From Pseudomonas sp. MRSN 12121 (GTDB taxonomy: Bacteria; Pseudomonadota; Gammaproteobacteria; Pseudomonadales; Pseudomonadaceae), in assembly GCF_000931465.1 (NCBI RefSeq), contig NZ_CP010892.1, positions 682,001-746,000 on the forward strand: 64,000 bases of DNA. Direction: 5' to 3'. The position numbers were made by a program, and so were the translations under genes. Below the pieces are notes generated by a model. That model did not search any database. It was not told the origin of the DNA and was given only the letters and a program-made list of their open reading frames with translations. Positions 36,214 to 47,557 of this stretch are shown here, piece by piece; the stretch's first letter is position 1; each line of letters begins with the position of its first letter.

Positions 36214-38997
36214 TCAGGAGGTCGGGGCCGTGGAGCGGTTCTGCTGGTCGCGCTGGGCGACCCAGTGTTCGATCAGCTCGCGCAGTTGCGACAGCTCCAC
36301 CGGCTTGGCCATGTGCCCGTCCATGCCGGCCTGGCGCGCGCGTTCCTTGTGTTCGGTGAGGATGTGCGCGGTCAGCGCCACCACCGGCGTGCGCACGCGC
36401 TGGTTGCCGACTTCCCAGGCCCGCAGTTGCTGGGTGGCGGAGAAGCCGTCGAGGATCGGCATCTCGCAGTCCATCAGCACCAGGTCGTAGCGCTGGGCCT
36501 TCATCGCCTGCAAGGCTTCTTCGCCATTGCTCGCGGTGTCGGGCTGCAGGTTGAGCTTGCCGAGCATGCCGCGGATCACCTTGGTCGAGATGCTGTTGTC
36601 TTCGGCCACCAGGATGCGGAAGTCGCTCGGCACCTTGACCGGTGCCGGCACCCCGCTCAGGGCGTGGGGCGCGTGCGGGACGAACTGGCCCTTGTTGCGC
36701 TGGGTCAGCTCGTCGGCCAGGGTGGTCTTGAGGGTATAGCCGGCCACCGGCTTGGCGAGGATGCGCTTGACCCCGGCGTTGCGCGCGATGACCTTGCTCG
36801 GCGCGTTGCTGATGCCGGTGAGCATGATCAGCAGGATGTCGTGGTTCAGGCTTGGGTCTTCCTTGATCTTGGCCGCCAGTTGCATGCCGGTCATGCCGGG
36901 CATGTTCTGGTCGAGCAGGACCACGTCGAAGTAGTCGCGCAGGTGCGCCTTGGTGCGCAGCAGGGCCAGGGCTTCCTTGCCCGACGGCACGGCGCTGACG
37001 TTCAGGCCCCAGGCGCTGCATTGCTGCACCAGGACCTTGCGGCAGGTGTCGTTGTCGTCCACCACCAGCACCCGGGCGCCTTGCAGCGGGCCGTCGAGGT
37101 CGGAGGTCGGATGCTCCAGGCGTTCCGGGTCCAGGGGCAGGGTCAGCCACAGGGTGCTGCCCTGGTTGGCGCTGCTCTTGATGCCGAATTCGCCATGCAT
37201 CAGCAGGATCAGCTGGCGGGCGATCAGCAGGCCCAGGTTGCCGCCCAGGCGGGTCGCGGACAGGAAGTTCTTGCTGTGCAGTTCCGAGTGCAGCAGGGCA
37301 TCGCGCTCCTCGGCTTCCATCGGCTGGCCGCTGTCCTGCACGGCGATGCGCAGGCGCGGCTTGCTGGTGCGTTCGTCCAGCGCCACCACCACCAGGATCT
37401 CGCCTTCGTCGGTCTTCTTCAGGGCGTTTTCCAGCAGGCTGAGCATGGCCTGGCGCAGGCGGGTCGGGTCGCCGCTGATTACCCGCGGCACCTGGGGCTG
37501 GATGAAGCTGATCAGCTCGACATTCTGCTGCTCGGCCTTGGCGCGGAAAATACTCAGGCAATCCTCGATCAGCGCATTGAGATCGAACTGCACGTCGTCC
37601 AGTTCGATCTGCCCGGACTCGAGCTTGGAGATGTCGAGGATCTCGTTGATCAGGGTCAGCAGCTCGTTGCCGGCGCTGTGGATGGTCTGCACGTAGTCAC
37701 GCTGCTTGACCGACAGCGGCGTGCCCAGCAGCAGTTCGGTCATGCCCAGCACGCCGTTCATCGGGGTGCGGATCTCGTGGCTGATCTTGGCCAGGAACTC
37801 GGCCTTGGCGTTGACCTCGGCGTTGCTGGCGGCGAGGTCGCGGCTGACGCTGAATCGGTCCTCGGTGATGCTGCGCTGGCGCTCGCCCAGGGCGACGCTC
37901 ATCGCCAGGCCGCTCAGGCACATGGTCACCAGCAGGGTGACGATCAGCCCCTGGGGCGCGACCAGGGTCAGCCCCAGCAGCGCCGGCAGCACGATCAGCG
38001 CGCCGATGTTGAAGATGGCCATGCCGGCCACGAAGAAGCGCGCCGGGCGGTAGCCCTTGTGCCAGTGATAGGCGCCGATGAACAGCATGCTCAGGCCGAC
38101 CAGCGCCACCAGGCCGTAGGTGATGAGGTTCAGCGGCAGCGAATCGAGGAACATCAGCAACAGGGCGCACAGGCCGACCATCAGGATGTCGGCCAGCAGC
38201 AGTTTGTTCAGCGGGTGCGGGCCCAGAGGGGCGAAGAAGCGGTAGACGAACATCAGCCCGCACGGCGTGGTCAGCAACAGCGCCAGGTAGGCGCCGGGGG
38301 TCTGGATCGCGTGCCAGTCCGGCAGCCAGGGGCCGAACAGGTTGAGCATCAGCGCCAGGCTGAGCATCACCAGGGCTTCGCAGGCCGCCACCCACAGGCT
38401 GCTGCGCGAACGGGTGTAGGCGTAGCGCACGAGGTTGTGCAGCATCAACATGCCCATGCAACCGAACAGCAGGCCGTAGAGCAGGCTCTGGCCCTGGTTG
38501 GCCGCGGTCATGACCGCCGGTTGCAGGGTGATATAGGGGCGCAGTTGATGGTCGGAGACCAGGCGCAGGTAGACGTCGAGGGTTTTCGGGCTCTGGGGCA
38601 GCGGCAGCATGAAGTCGCTGCTGGGCAGGGGCCGCTCGGCCTGGGGCTGCTGGGTGCCGGAAGTCAGTTGCTGGATCTGCTTGTCGCCGTCGAGTACATA
38701 CATGTCCAGACGTGACAGGTCGGGGGCGAAGATCCGCAGCAGTTGTTCATGCTCGCCCGGTTGCAGTTTGAAACGCAGCCATAACGCGCCTCCGGGTTCG
38801 GCGGCGGTGATGCGTTCCAGTTCGATCGGGCTGAATTGATTGGTGTAGCGCGGGGAGCGGATATCGCTCAGTTGCAGGTCGGCCTGTTCGTCGAGCAAAA
38901 CGGCCCAGTTACTGCCTTGCGCGGCCTGGGCCGGGGTCAAGCAGAGCAGGGTCAGCAATGTGACGGTGAAACCTATGGCAGTCCTGAGCCAGCGCAC
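36214..38997 (-). CDS. retS: Hybrid sensor kinase RetS
   Basis: 927 aa. A signal peptide (1-25), periplasmic 7TMR-DISMED2 domain (about 30-165) and seven-helix 7TMR-DISM module (about 172-372) are followed by HisKA with His407 in [15 protein letters not shown]. HATPase (N box LLENALKK, about 521-528) and two receiver domains with Asp696 (VLLDQNMPG) and Asp843 (LMDCEMP) follow. RetS is known to antagonise GacS and so to repress the Gac/Rsm route to biofilm and type VI secretion. The location next to purD matches P. aeruginosa. Translation starts at a GTG with AAGGGA 7 nt upstream. Confidence 0.94.
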   Translation of the reverse strand: MRWLRTAIGFTVTLLTLLCLTPAQAAQGSNWAVLLDEQADLQLSDIRSPRYTNQFSPIELERITAAEPGGALWLRFKLQPGEHEQLLRIFAPDLSRLDMYVLDGDKQIQQLTSGTQQPQAERPLPSSDFMLPLPQSPKTLDVYLRLVSDHQLRPYITLQPAVMTAANQGQSLLYGLLFGCMGMLMLHNLVRYAYTRSRSSLWVAACEALVMLSLALMLNLFGPWLPDWHAIQTPGAYLALLLTTPCGLMFVYRFFAPLGPHPLNKLLLADILMVGLCALLLMFLDSLPLNLITYGLVALVGLSMLFIGAYHWHKGYRPARFFVAGMAIFNIGALIVLPALLGLTLVAPQGLIVTLLVTMCLSGLAMSVALGERQRSITEDRFSVSRDLAASNAEVNAKAEFLAKISHEIRTPMNGVLGMTELLLGTPLSVKQRDYVQTIHSAGNELLTLINEILDISKLESGQIELDDVQFDLNALIEDCLSIFRAKAEQQNVELISFIQPQVPRVISGDPTRLRQAMLSLLENALKKTDEGEILVVVALDERTSKPRLRIAVQDSGQPMEAEERDALLHSELHSKNFLSATRLGGNLGLLIARQLILLMHGEFGIKSSANQGSTLWLTLPLDPERLEHPTSDLDGPLQGARVLVVDDNDTCRKVLVQQCSAWGLNVSAVPSGKEALALLRTKAHLRDYFDVVLLDQNMPGMTGMQLAAKIKEDPSLNHDILLIMLTGISNAPSKVIARNAGVKRILAKPVAGYTLKTTLADELTQRNKGQFVPHAPHALSGVPAPVKVPSDFRILVAEDNSISTKVIRGMLGKLNLQPDTASNGEEALQAMKAQRYDLVLMDCEMPILDGFSATQQLRAWEVGNQRVRTPVVALTAHILTEHKERARQAGMDGHMAKPVELSQLRELIEHWVAQRDQQNRSTAPTS

Positions 38998-39097
38998 GGC
39001 GAAATCCCTTCGTAGGTTGATGCCAGATGATAACTATGCGCGGCGCCGGAGCCGTCCGGCAAGGGCCTGGGGGCCCCGGCCGGTCGGGAAGGCAGGA

Positions 39098-40393
39098 TTA
39101 TTCCTGATTTTCGCCGCGCTCGCGGGCAATGGCCCGGTAACCGATGTCTTTGCGGTAGAAGCAACCTTGCCAATCGATCTTAGCTGCCAGTTGGTAAGCC
39201 TGCTGCTGCGCGGCACTCACGCTGTCGCCCAGGGCGGTGGCGCAGAGCACACGGCCGCCGGAGGTTACCACCTGGCCGTCCTTGAGCGCGGTGCCGGCAT
39301 GGAAGACTTTGCCTTCCAGTGCCGCGGCGGCGTCCAGGCCTTCGATCACGGCGCCCTTGGCGTAGTCGCCCGGATAGCCGCCGGCCGCCAGGACGATGCC
39401 CAGGCTCGGACGTGGATCCCACTGCGCCTCGACCTTGTCCAGGGCCTGGGCCAGGGCGGCCTCGACCAGCAGCACCAGGCTCGATTGCAGGCGCAGCATC
39501 ACCGGTTGGGTTTCCGGATCGCCGAAGCGGCAGTTGAACTCGATGACTTTCGGATTGCCGGCTTTGTCGATCATCAGGCCGGCGTAGAGGAAACCGGTGT
39601 AGACGTTGCCTTCCTCGGCCATGCCACGCACGGTCGGCCAGATCACCTGGTCCATCACGCGCTGGTGCACGTCGGCGGTGACCACTGGCGCCGGGGAGTA
39701 GGCACCCATGCCGCCGGTGTTCGGGCCGCTGTCGCCGTCGCCGACGCGTTTGTGGTCCTGGCTGGTGGCCATTGGCAGCACGTTCTTGCCGTCGACCATG
39801 ACGATGAAGCTGGCTTCCTCGCCGTCGAGGAATTCTTCGATCACTACCCGCGAACCGGCGTCGCCGAAGGCGTTGCCCGCCAGCATGTCACGCACCGCGT
39901 CCTCGGCTTCGGCCAGGGTCATGGCGACGATCACGCCTTTACCGGCGGCCAGGCCATCGGCCTTGATCACGATCGGCGCGCCCTTTTCCCGCAGGTAGGC
40001 CAGGGCCGGCTCGATCTCGGTGAAGTTCTGGTAGTCGGCGGTCGGGATCTTGTGGCGAGCCAGGAAATCCTTGGTGAAGGCTTTCGAGCCTTCCAGCTGC
40101 GCGGCACCGGCGGTCGGGCCGAAGCAGTCCAGGCCACGGGAGCGGAACAGGTCGACCACCCCGGCCACCAGCGGCACTTCCGGGCCGACGATGGTCAGGG
40201 ACACATTCTTCTCGGCGAAGTCTGCAAGCTGCTCCAGGGCCAGGACGTCGATGGCCACGTTCTCGCACTTGGCTTCGATGGCGGTGCCGGCGTTGCCCGG
40301 GGCGACGAAGACTTTCTCGACCCGTGGGTCCTGAGCCACTTTCCACGCCAAGGCGTGTTCGCGGCCACCGCTGCCAATGATCAACACATTCAT
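39098..40393 (-). CDS. purD: Phosphoribosylamine-glycine ligase PurD
   Basis: 431 aa, the usual length. It catalyses the second step of de novo purine synthesis, ATP-dependent ligation of glycine to phosphoribosylamine. The N-domain MNVLIIGSGGREHALAWK, ATP-grasp segments APIVIKADGLAAGKGVIVA (about 133-151) and KVIEFNCRFGDPETQ (about 281-295) are intact. It follows purH after 189 bp that contain a long palindrome, and precedes retS by 100 bp. Confidence 0.97.
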   Translation of the reverse strand: MNVLIIGSGGREHALAWKVAQDPRVEKVFVAPGNAGTAIEAKCENVAIDVLALEQLADFAEKNVSLTIVGPEVPLVAGVVDLFRSRGLDCFGPTAGAAQLEGSKAFTKDFLARHKIPTADYQNFTEIEPALAYLREKGAPIVIKADGLAAGKGVIVAMTLAEAEDAVRDMLAGNAFGDAGSRVVIEEFLDGEEASFIVMVDGKNVLPMATSQDHKRVGDGDSGPNTGGMGAYSPAPVVTADVHQRVMDQVIWPTVRGMAEEGNVYTGFLYAGLMIDKAGNPKVIEFNCRFGDPETQPVMLRLQSSLVLLVEAALAQALDKVEAQWDPRPSLGIVLAAGGYPGDYAKGAVIEGLDAAAALEGKVFHAGTALKDGQVVTSGGRVLCATALGDSVSAAQQQAYQLAAKIDWQGCFYRKDIGYRAIARERGENQE

Positions 40394-40463
40394 TTCAAAA
40401 ACCTCGGATGACGCAAATTCTGTTTTAAGACCTAAAGCGCTTCACGCCGTAGGAGGTTGCAAT

Positions 40464-40564
40464 GACGCCGGTAGATGCAAGGCGGAGCCCACCTCGATGA
40501 GCGGAGTTGCCTTCTGGCAATGAGCATCATCGAGGTGGGCTCCAACGCGGCAGATGCCGGCGTC
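40464..40564. repeat. 101-nt nested palindrome between purH and purD
   Basis: Three nested inverted pairs: outer GACGCCGG-N5-GC (40464-40478) with GC-N5-CCGGCGTC (40550-40564), middle 17-bp perfect GGAGCCCACCTCGATGA (40484-40500) with its complement at 40527-40543, and inner TTGCC-TTCT-GGCAA (40507-40520). It would fold into one long hairpin in either transcript. Confidence 0.85.
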
Positions 40565-40582
40565 AGTGCGACCGCTGCCGTA

Positions 40583-42190
40583 TTAGTGGCGGAAGTGGCG
40601 CATGCCGGTGAACACCATCGCGATTCCTGCTTCGTCTGCCGCAGCGATCACTTCGCTGTCGCGCATCGAGCCGCCTGGCTGGATCACCGCGGTGATGCCG
40701 ACCTTGGCCGCGTTGTCGATGCCGTCGCGGAACGGGAAGAACGCATCGGAGGCCATGACCGCGCCCTGCACTTGCAGGCCGGCGTGTTCCGCCTTGATCG
40801 CGGCGATGCGGGCGGAGTTCACACGGCTCATCTGGCCGGCGCCGACACCGATGGTCTGGCGGTTCTTGGCGTAGACGATGGCGTTGGACTTGACGAACTT
40901 GGCCACTTTCCAGGCGAAGATCAGGTCGTGGATTTCCTGTTCGGTCGGGGCGCGTTGGGTCACCACTTTCAGGTCGTCGGCGCCGATCATGCCGATGTCG
41001 CGGCTCTGCACCAGCAGGCCACCGTTGACGCGCTTGTAGTCCCAGGCCGGAACGCGGTCCGCCGACCACTGGCCGCAGGCCAGCAGGCGCACATTGGCCT
41101 TGGCGGCGACAACGGCACGGGCTTCGTCGCTGACCGAAGGGGCGATGATCACTTCGACGAACTGACGCTCGACGATGGCTTTCGCGGTCTCGGCGTCCAG
41201 CTCACGGTTGAAGGCGATGATGCCGCCGAACGCCGACTCGGTGTCGGTGGCGTAGGCCAGTTCGTAGGCCTGGCGGATGCCGCCCTCGGCGTCCGGGCTC
41301 ACGGCCACGCCGCACGGGTTGGCGTGCTTGACGATGACGCAGGCCGGCTTGACGAAGCTCTTCACGCATTCCAGCGCGGCGTCGGTGTCGGCCACGTTGT
41401 TGTAAGACAGTTCCTTGCCTTGCAGCTGGGTGGCGGTGGCGATGCCGACTTCGGCAGGCTTGGCTTCCACGTAGAACGCCGCGCTCTGGTGCGGGTTCTC
41501 GCCGTAGCGCATTTCCTGGGCCTTGATGAACTGGCTGTTGAAGGTGCGCGGGAATTCGCTGCGACCTTCGGTCGACAGGGTCTCGGCGGCCTGGTTCACG
41601 GTGCCCATGTAGTTGGCGATCATGCCGTCGTAGGCGGCGGTGTGCTCGAAGGCCTTGAGCATCAGGTCGAAGCGCTGGGCGTAGGTCAGGCCGCCGGCCT
41701 TGAGGTTTTCCAGCACCTGGGCGTAGTCGCCGGCGTTGACCACGATGGCCACGTCTTTGTGGTTCTTGGCCGCCGAGCGGACCATGGTCGGGCCGCCGAT
41801 GTCGATGTTCTCGATGGCGGTCGGCAGGTCGCAGCCTGGCTTGCTGATGGTGGCTTCGAACGGGTAGAGGTTGACGGCTACCAGGTCGATCGGCTTGATG
41901 CCGTGCTCGTTCATGATGGCGTCGTCGATACCGCGACGACCGAGGATACCGCCGTGGATTTTCGGGTGCAGGGTCTTCACCCGGCCGTCCATCATTTCCG
42001 CGAAACCGGTGTAATCCGCGACTTCCACTGCGGCCACGCCGTTGTCCTGCAGCAGTTTGAAGGTCCCGCCGGTGGAGAGAATCTCCACGCCCAGGGCTTC
42101 CAGCTCCTTGGCGAATTCGAGGATCCCGGTCTTGTCGGAAACACTGATCAAGGCACGGCGGATCGGCAGGCGGGTAGTCTGGTCGGTCAT
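40583..42190 (-). CDS. purH: Bifunctional AICAR transformylase/IMP cyclohydrolase PurH
   Basis: 535 aa. The N-terminal MGS-like IMP cyclohydrolase domain (about 10-150, [34 protein letters not shown]) is followed by the AICAR transformylase domain (about 200-535) with the catalytic KHANPCGVA near residue 275. It performs the last two steps of purine synthesis. The start at 42190 gives [14 protein letters not shown]; upstream codons are not conserved. It is separated from fis by an intrinsic terminator. Confidence 0.97.
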   Translation of the reverse strand: MTDQTTRLPIRRALISVSDKTGILEFAKELEALGVEILSTGGTFKLLQDNGVAAVEVADYTGFAEMMDGRVKTLHPKIHGGILGRRGIDDAIMNEHGIKPIDLVAVNLYPFEATISKPGCDLPTAIENIDIGGPTMVRSAAKNHKDVAIVVNAGDYAQVLENLKAGGLTYAQRFDLMLKAFEHTAAYDGMIANYMGTVNQAAETLSTEGRSEFPRTFNSQFIKAQEMRYGENPHQSAAFYVEAKPAEVGIATATQLQGKELSYNNVADTDAALECVKSFVKPACVIVKHANPCGVAVSPDAEGGIRQAYELAYATDTESAFGGIIAFNRELDAETAKAIVERQFVEVIIAPSVSDEARAVVAAKANVRLLACGQWSADRVPAWDYKRVNGGLLVQSRDIGMIGADDLKVVTQRAPTEQEIHDLIFAWKVAKFVKSNAIVYAKNRQTIGVGAGQMSRVNSARIAAIKAEHAGLQVQGAVMASDAFFPFRDGIDNAAKVGITAVIQPGGSMRDSEVIAAADEAGIAMVFTGMRHFRH

Positions 42191-42223
42191 CTCAATTTCC
42201 ATCACAAAGCAAGGGAGTCAGCA

Positions 42224-42255
42224 AAAAAGGCGACCGGTTTTACGCGGGCGCCTTT
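42224..42255 (-). terminator. Intrinsic terminator after fis
   Basis: On the minus strand, AAAGGCG and CGCCTTT form a stem that continues into a T6 run (CGCCTTTTTTGC), 18 bp after the fis stop. It separates the dusB-fis operon from purH. Confidence 0.75.
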
Positions 42256-42272
42256 CTGGTTTGATTGAATGC

Positions 42273-42593
42273 TTACAGCAAATCGTACTGCTTGAGTTTC
42301 TTGCGCAGGGTGCCGCGGTTCAGGCCGAGCAGTTCGCTGGCCTTGGTCTGATTGCCCTTGACGTAGTTCATCACGCTTTCGAGCAAGGGAGCCTCGACTT
42401 CGGAGAGCACCAGGTTGTACACGTCCGTGACGGCCGCGCCCTCAAGGTGGGCGAAATAATTGTGCAGCGCCTTCTCGACACTCCCGCGAAGGGTCTGGCC
42501 TTCTTCGCTCGGTGTATTGAGGTGCTGTTTCAAATTCACGTTGTCGCTCACGGGTGCTGTTCCACTCACTAAAGTCTCGGTCATCATCGTCAT
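42273..42593 (-). CDS. fis: DNA-binding protein Fis
   Basis: 106 aa. A variable N-terminus is followed by four helices; the C-terminal [30 protein letters not shown] is near identical to the family. Fis bends DNA and regulates rRNA, growth-phase and virulence genes. Its ATG overlaps the dusB stop by four bases, preserving the classical dusB-fis operon. It is followed by an intrinsic terminator. Confidence 0.97.
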   Translation of the reverse strand: MTMMTETLVSGTAPVSDNVNLKQHLNTPSEEGQTLRGSVEKALHNYFAHLEGAAVTDVYNLVLSEVEAPLLESVMNYVKGNQTKASELLGLNRGTLRKKLKQYDLL

Positions 42594-43603
42594 GCGGCCA
42601 CCCCCTCTCCGTCCCCTGTCACCAGGCTCTTGTAACGCTCGGCAAAGAACTCACGAACGTTGGCGCACTGTGCTTCCGTATCTTCCAAACGATTGAAGTG
42701 GGCGCGGAACTCCCTGGCGCCCGGCAGGGTTGCGAGATACCAGCCCACATGCTTGCGAGCGATGCGTACGCCCATGACATCCCCATAGAAGGCATGCAGC
42801 GCGGCCAGGTGCTCAAGCAGAATACGTTCCACCTCGAACAGCTCCGGTGCCGGCAGGGTTTGACCGGTACGCAGGAAATGCTCGATTTCACGAAAAATCC
42901 ATGGCCGCCCCTGGGCGGCCCGGCCAATCAACAGCCCGTCGGCACCGGTCGCGTCGAGGACGTGGCGGGCCTTGGCGGGCGAGTCGATATCGCCGTTGGC
43001 GAAGACCGGAATCGACACCGCCTGCTTGATCGCGGCGATGGTGTCGTACTCGGCCTCGCCGGTGTACAGGTCGGCCCGGGTCCGACCATGGACCGCCAGT
43101 GCCGTGATACCCGCCTGCTCGGCGATCTTCGCCACCGTCAGGCCGTTCTTGTTCTCCCGGTCCCAGCCGGTGCGGATCTTCAGGGTGACCGGCACATCGA
43201 CTGCGGCCACCACGGCCTGCAGGATCTCGTTCACCAGATCTTCGTCTTTCAGTAACGCGGAGCCGGCGGCCTTGTTGCAGACCTTCTTCGCCGGACAACC
43301 CATGTTGATATCAATAATCTGTGCGCCCAACTCGACGTTGGCGCGGGCGGCGTCTGCCAGCATCTGTGCGTCGCCACCGGCGATCTGTACCGAGCGCGGC
43401 TCGGGATCGCCTTCGTGGATCATGCGCAGGCGCGATTTGCGACTGTTCCACAAGCTCATGTCGCTGGTGACCATTTCCGAGACTACAAGGCCTGCACCCA
43501 ACCGCTTGCAAAGCTGACGAAAGGGCTGGTCGGTGACACCCGCCATCGGGGCGAGAATCAAGCCGTTGTGCAATGTATATGGGCCGATGCGTACCGCCGA
43601 CAT
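42590..43603 (-). CDS. dusB: tRNA-dihydrouridine synthase DusB
   Basis: 337 aa FMN enzyme that reduces uridine in the tRNA D loop. A TIM barrel with [28 protein letters not shown] near residues 17-44 and the catalytic Cys in [20 protein letters not shown] near 100. A C-terminal helical tRNA-binding domain runs from about 245. It is the first gene of the dusB-fis operon. Confidence 0.96.
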   Translation of the reverse strand: MSAVRIGPYTLHNGLILAPMAGVTDQPFRQLCKRLGAGLVVSEMVTSDMSLWNSRKSRLRMIHEGDPEPRSVQIAGGDAQMLADAARANVELGAQIIDINMGCPAKKVCNKAAGSALLKDEDLVNEILQAVVAAVDVPVTLKIRTGWDRENKNGLTVAKIAEQAGITALAVHGRTRADLYTGEAEYDTIAAIKQAVSIPVFANGDIDSPAKARHVLDATGADGLLIGRAAQGRPWIFREIEHFLRTGQTLPAPELFEVERILLEHLAALHAFYGDVMGVRIARKHVGWYLATLPGAREFRAHFNRLEDTEAQCANVREFFAERYKSLVTGDGEGVAA

Positions 43604-43799
43604 AGGACTTCCCTGTTGTGGGGCCGGATCATGAGAGTTCGAAAAAGGGTTGGCATGATACCCGCTCTCGATGACCGGATAAAGGCTGAATTGGATAAAA
43701 TCTGAACAGCTGTCCGGTTATTGCCAAGGGTTTGATCCGCCGGGCGGCAGCCGGCAAACCGCCGTCAATCCGTCGCAGCCTTTGGTCGGATGGCGCGAC

Positions 43800-45029
43800 T
43801 TACTCGGGGGAATGGAAGCTCAGGCTGTAATTGACGGCCTTGGGGCCCGGATCGAGGATGTCCAGCGCGATATGGATCGGGGTCTGCGGCGGCATTTCCG
43901 CCACGCCTTCGAGCTCGCCCTTGACGTATTCGCCGGGTTTGAAGCGACGACTGGCGATCAGGTGGCCGTTGAGGTCGGCGAAGCGCAGTTCCAGCAACGG
44001 GAAGGGCTGGGAGAACGGCGCGCGGTTGTAGATGATCGCGTCCACGACCAGCGCACCGCTGAAATCCGGGTGGCTGCGCACCACCAGGTTGCTGCTCTTG
44101 ATGCGGTCGATGTCGACCTTCGACGGCACCGAGCAGCCAAGCTGCGGGCACAGTTGCTGGAACCAGGGGCGGTACTGGTCCTGGCGCGCCAGTTCGTCGA
44201 AGTGATAGGCAATGTACTGGCCCGCCAGGCCCGCGGCGGCCAGCAGGATCAACAGGCTCCAGAGCAGGCGCCGGCCCCAGGGCGAGCGGCGCTTTTGCCA
44301 GTCCAGCTGGAGCGGATCGTCTTCCAGGTCGCGCAGCGTGGCCTCGGGCGATTCGGCTTCATGGCGCCCGCGCTTGCCGCGCGGTGCCGGGCTGACAGGC
44401 GGTTCGTCCTCGGGGTGGTCGTCGACCACCAGGGGCGTGGGTTCCAGATCGTCGTCCAGGTGCAGGGAAGGCACCTTGGGCTCGTCTTCCAGGTCGTCCA
44501 GGCTGAAGGACAGCGACGGTTCGGTACGCCCGGGCTTGCCACGGTCGGCCGGCGCCTGGGCGGCCTGGCCGGGATGTTCGTCAAGCTCGTCGCCGCTGCC
44601 GGGCGCCTGGCTGAACAGGCTGTCGGGCCAGTGTTCCTCTTCGCCATCGGGCTGTTCGCGGCGGGCGCTGAGGCTGTCTTCCCGGGGCGCGCGTTCCTGG
44701 CCAAAGGTCTTGGCCGGCTGGATCTCCCGCTGTTCGAGCTTGGCCAGCTCCTCGTCCAGGTCGAGGTTATCCAGATCGAGTTCGGTGGCGCTCCACTGCT
44801 TCTGGCTGATCGCCCGTTGCACGGGTGGGGCCTCGGGTTCCGGCGCGGCCGCCGCAGGTGGCGCCGGCGTATCCTTGCCGGCGCGCTGCTCGAGCAACTG
44901 CCGTGCGGCGTTGAATACCTGCAAGCACGAGCCGCAGCGCACCACGCCACGGGCCACGCTCAGTTGAGCGTGGCTGACGCGGAAGCTGGTCTGGCAATGC
45001 GGGCACTGGGTGACGAAACTGTCGGTCAT
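43800..45029 (-). CDS. Zinc-ribbon, DUF3426 membrane protein
   Basis: 409 aa. An MJ0042-type zinc finger at the N-terminus has CPHC (9-12) and CGSC (32-35). A long acidic, Pro-rich, low-complexity linker (about 50-245) is followed by one membrane helix (LLWSLLILLAAAGLAGQYIAY, about 255-275) and a C-terminal DUF3426 domain in the periplasm. Its function is unknown. The position next to prmA and upstream of dusB is conserved in Pseudomonas. Confidence 0.88.
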   Translation of the reverse strand: MTDSFVTQCPHCQTSFRVSHAQLSVARGVVRCGSCLQVFNAARQLLEQRAGKDTPAPPAAAAPEPEAPPVQRAISQKQWSATELDLDNLDLDEELAKLEQREIQPAKTFGQERAPREDSLSARREQPDGEEEHWPDSLFSQAPGSGDELDEHPGQAAQAPADRGKPGRTEPSLSFSLDDLEDEPKVPSLHLDDDLEPTPLVVDDHPEDEPPVSPAPRGKRGRHEAESPEATLRDLEDDPLQLDWQKRRSPWGRRLLWSLLILLAAAGLAGQYIAYHFDELARQDQYRPWFQQLCPQLGCSVPSKVDIDRIKSSNLVVRSHPDFSGALVVDAIIYNRAPFSQPFPLLELRFADLNGHLIASRRFKPGEYVKGELEGVAEMPPQTPIHIALDILDPGPKAVNYSLSFHSPE

Positions 45030-45059
45030 GCGGCGATCCGGTTTATGCAGGCGGCCATT

Positions 45060-45938
45060 CTAGCGCCGACGGCCGGTGATGCGTACCCAGCCATCGAGAT
45101 TGGCGATCGGATCCAGGTCGAAGTCGCCAGCATAGGCGGCCGCCACCTCTTCGCCCTGTTCGGCGAGGATGCCCGACAGCGCCAGGCGTCCGCCGCTCTT
45201 GACCAGCGTGGACAGCTGCGGCGCCAGGGCCACCAGCGGACCGGCGAGAATATTGGCCACCAGCACATCGGCCTGGACCTGCGGCAGGTCCTCTGGCAGG
45301 TAGAGCGGAAAGCGTTCTTCGGCGATGTTGTTGCGCCCGGCGTTGTCGCGGGAGGCTTCCAGGGCCTGCACGTCGATGTCGGTCCCCACGGCCAGCTTGG
45401 CGCCCAGCAGCAGGGCGGCGATCGCCAGGATGCCGGAGCCGCAACCGAAGTCCAGCACGTTGCAGTCCTTCAGGTCCTGGCCGTCGAGCCACTCCAGGCA
45501 CAGGGCGGTGGTCGGGTGGGTGCCGGTGCCGAAGGCCAGGCCCGGGTCCAGCAGCAGGTTGACCGCCTCTGGCTCGGGCGCGGCATGCCAGCTCGGGACG
45601 ATCCACAGGCGCCGGCCGAAACGCATCGGCTGGAAATTGTCCATCCAGCTGCGTTCCCAGTCCTGGTCTTCGATCACTTCGCTGTGATGTTCGGGCAGCG
45701 GGCTGCCGGTCAGCAGCTCGAGGTGCGCGAGCACGCTGGCGGCTTCGGTGCCGCCCTCGAACAGGGCCAGCAGATGAGTGTGGTTCCACAGCGGGGTGGT
45801 GTTGAGTTCCGGCTCGAAGATCGGCTGATCCTCGGCATCCATGAAGGTCACCGAAACGGCGCCGACTTCGAGAAAAGCGTCTTCGTAGGTTTCGGCTTGT
45901 TCTGGGCTGATGGCGAGACGGACTTGCAGCCAAGGCAT
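45060..45938 (-). CDS. prmA: Ribosomal protein L11 methyltransferase PrmA
   Basis: 292 aa. An N-terminal substrate-binding domain ([39 protein letters not shown]) precedes a Rossmann methyltransferase with the SAM motif [20 protein letters not shown] (about 163-182) and catalytic VANILAGPL. It trimethylates L11. The start at 45938 is the family start; the upstream extension is not conserved. It lies 30 bp before the DUF3426 gene. Confidence 0.96.
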   Translation of the reverse strand: MPWLQVRLAISPEQAETYEDAFLEVGAVSVTFMDAEDQPIFEPELNTTPLWNHTHLLALFEGGTEAASVLAHLELLTGSPLPEHHSEVIEDQDWERSWMDNFQPMRFGRRLWIVPSWHAAPEPEAVNLLLDPGLAFGTGTHPTTALCLEWLDGQDLKDCNVLDFGCGSGILAIAALLLGAKLAVGTDIDVQALEASRDNAGRNNIAEERFPLYLPEDLPQVQADVLVANILAGPLVALAPQLSTLVKSGGRLALSGILAEQGEEVAAAYAGDFDLDPIANLDGWVRITGRRR

Positions 45939-46045
45939 GGCGGGCACCTTTGAAATATGTAATGTGCAGCCTAGCGGGCCGCGAGAAGCGCGCAAGTTTA
46001 CGCGAGCAGCACGCAGAAGACGACAGCGACAAGGCAGGCAGACAT

Positions 46046-46134
46046 TTGTAGGAGCGAGGCTTGCCCGCGACTGACGGTTACAGGGTATGTGCAGATACCG
46101 CGGCGCCTGTATCGCGGGCAAGCCTCGCTCCTAC
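46046..46134. repeat. REP pair upstream of prmA
   Basis: Inverted arms TGTAGGAGCGAGGCTTGCCC and GGGCAAGCCTCGCTCCTAC about 40 nt apart, lying between prmA and the accC terminator. Confidence 0.92.
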
Positions 46135-46138
46135 GGAA

Positions 46139-46170
46139 ACGACAAGGCCGCTCGAAAGCGGCCTTGTCGT
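46139..46170 (-). terminator. Intrinsic terminator of the accBC operon
   Basis: A perfect 14-bp stem ACGACAAGGCCGCT/AGCGGCCTTGTCGT around a TTCG loop (minus strand), 14 bp after the accC stop. It is followed by TTTCC, a short T-tract. Confidence 0.8.
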
Positions 46171-46184
46171 GTTCCGGTTGCAGC

Positions 46185-47540
46185 TTAGTGCTGGCCAGAC
46201 AGCTTGTGCTCGAGGTAGTGAATGTTCACGCCCCCTTTGCAGAAGCCTTCGTCGCGGGTCAGGTCGCGGTGCAGTGGGATGTTGGTCTTGATCCCGTCGA
46301 CCACGATTTCGTCCAGCGCATTGCGCATGCGCGCCATGGCTTCCTCACGGGTAGCCCCGTAAGTGATCAGCTTGCCGATCAACGAGTCGTAGTTCGGTGG
46401 AACCGCGTAACCGCTGTACAGGTGCGAGTCGACGCGCACGCCGTTGCCGCCCGGAGCATGGAAATGCTTGACCGTGCCTGGGCTTGGCATGAAGGTTTTC
46501 GGGTCTTCGGCGTTGATCCGGCATTCCAGGGCATGGCCACGGATGACCACGTCCTTCTGCGAGATCGACAGCTTGTTGCCAGCGGCGATGCTCAGCATCT
46601 CCTTGACGATGTCGACGCCAGTGACCATTTCCGATACCGGGTGCTCTACCTGCACGCGAGTGTTCATCTCGATGAAGTAGAAACGACCGTTTTCGTACAG
46701 GAACTCGAAGGTGCCCGCGCCGCGGTAACCGATGTCGATGCACGCCTTGACGCAGCGGGCGAAGACTTCCTGGCGAGCGGTTTCGTCGATGCCCGGGGCC
46801 GGTGCTTCTTCTAGCACCTTCTGGTGACGACGCTGCAGCGAGCAGTCACGGTCGCCCAGGTGGATCGCGTTGCCCTGGCCGTCGGACAGCACCTGGACTT
46901 CCACGTGGCGTGGGTTGGTCAGGAACTTCTCCAGGTAGACCATCGGGTTGCCGAACGCTGCGCCCGCTTCGGAGCGGGTCAGCTTGGCCGAGGCGATCAG
47001 GTCTTCTTCCTTGTGCACCACGCGCATGCCGCGACCACCACCGCCGCCGGCGGCCTTGATGATCACCGGGTAGCCGACTTCACGGCCGATGCGCAGCGCG
47101 GTTTCTTCGTCTTCCGGCAGCGGGCCGTCGGAACCTGGAACCGTCGGTACGCCGGCAGCGATCATCGCGTGCTTGGCCGATACCTTGTCGCCCATCAGGC
47201 GAATGGTCTCGGCTTTCGGGCCGATGAAGGCGAAGCCGGAGTTCTCGACCTGTTCGGCGAAGTCGGCGTTTTCCGCGAGGAAGCCGTAGCCTGGGTGAAT
47301 GGCGGTGGCGCCGGTCACTTCGGCGGCGGCGATGATCGCTGGAATGTGCAGGTAGGATTGCGCGGCGGAAGCCGGGCCGATGCAGACGGATTCGTCCGCC
47401 AGGCCCAGGTGCATCAGTTCCTTGTCGGCCTTGGAGTAGACGGCGACGGTCTTGATACCCATTTCCTTGCAGGCCCGCAGGATCCGCAGGGCGATTTCAC
47501 CGCGGTTGGCGATCAGAACTTTTTCCAACTTCGCAGACAT
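46185..47540 (-). CDS. accC: Biotin carboxylase AccC
   Basis: 451 aa. It carboxylates the biotin of AccB for fatty acid synthesis. Key segments are [20 protein letters not shown], the ATP-grasp glycine loop [13 protein letters not shown] (about 163-175), and the catalytic [17 protein letters not shown] (about 285-301). The start at 47540 gives [15 protein letters not shown], the family start. It is 17 bp after accB and ends before a strong terminator. Confidence 0.97.
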   Translation of the reverse strand: MSAKLEKVLIANRGEIALRILRACKEMGIKTVAVYSKADKELMHLGLADESVCIGPASAAQSYLHIPAIIAAAEVTGATAIHPGYGFLAENADFAEQVENSGFAFIGPKAETIRLMGDKVSAKHAMIAAGVPTVPGSDGPLPEDEETALRIGREVGYPVIIKAAGGGGGRGMRVVHKEEDLIASAKLTRSEAGAAFGNPMVYLEKFLTNPRHVEVQVLSDGQGNAIHLGDRDCSLQRRHQKVLEEAPAPGIDETARQEVFARCVKACIDIGYRGAGTFEFLYENGRFYFIEMNTRVQVEHPVSEMVTGVDIVKEMLSIAAGNKLSISQKDVVIRGHALECRINAEDPKTFMPSPGTVKHFHAPGGNGVRVDSHLYSGYAVPPNYDSLIGKLITYGATREEAMARMRNALDEIVVDGIKTNIPLHRDLTRDEGFCKGGVNIHYLEHKLSGQH

Positions 47541-47557
47541 CGTTGGCTCTCCGCGGT

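Noticed and set aside
35510..37561. A 683-codon minus-strand frame overlapping retS and marC
   Set aside because: It is out of frame with two well-supported genes and is composed of Arg/Pro/Gly-rich low-complexity sequence.
36142..38715. An 857-codon open frame antisense to retS
   Set aside because: A shadow frame of a GC-rich gene; the sense strand encodes a complete hybrid kinase with all catalytic motifs.
43782..45953. A 723-codon plus-strand frame spanning two minus-strand genes
   Set aside because: It covers both the DUF3426 and prmA genes antisense, without domains of its own.
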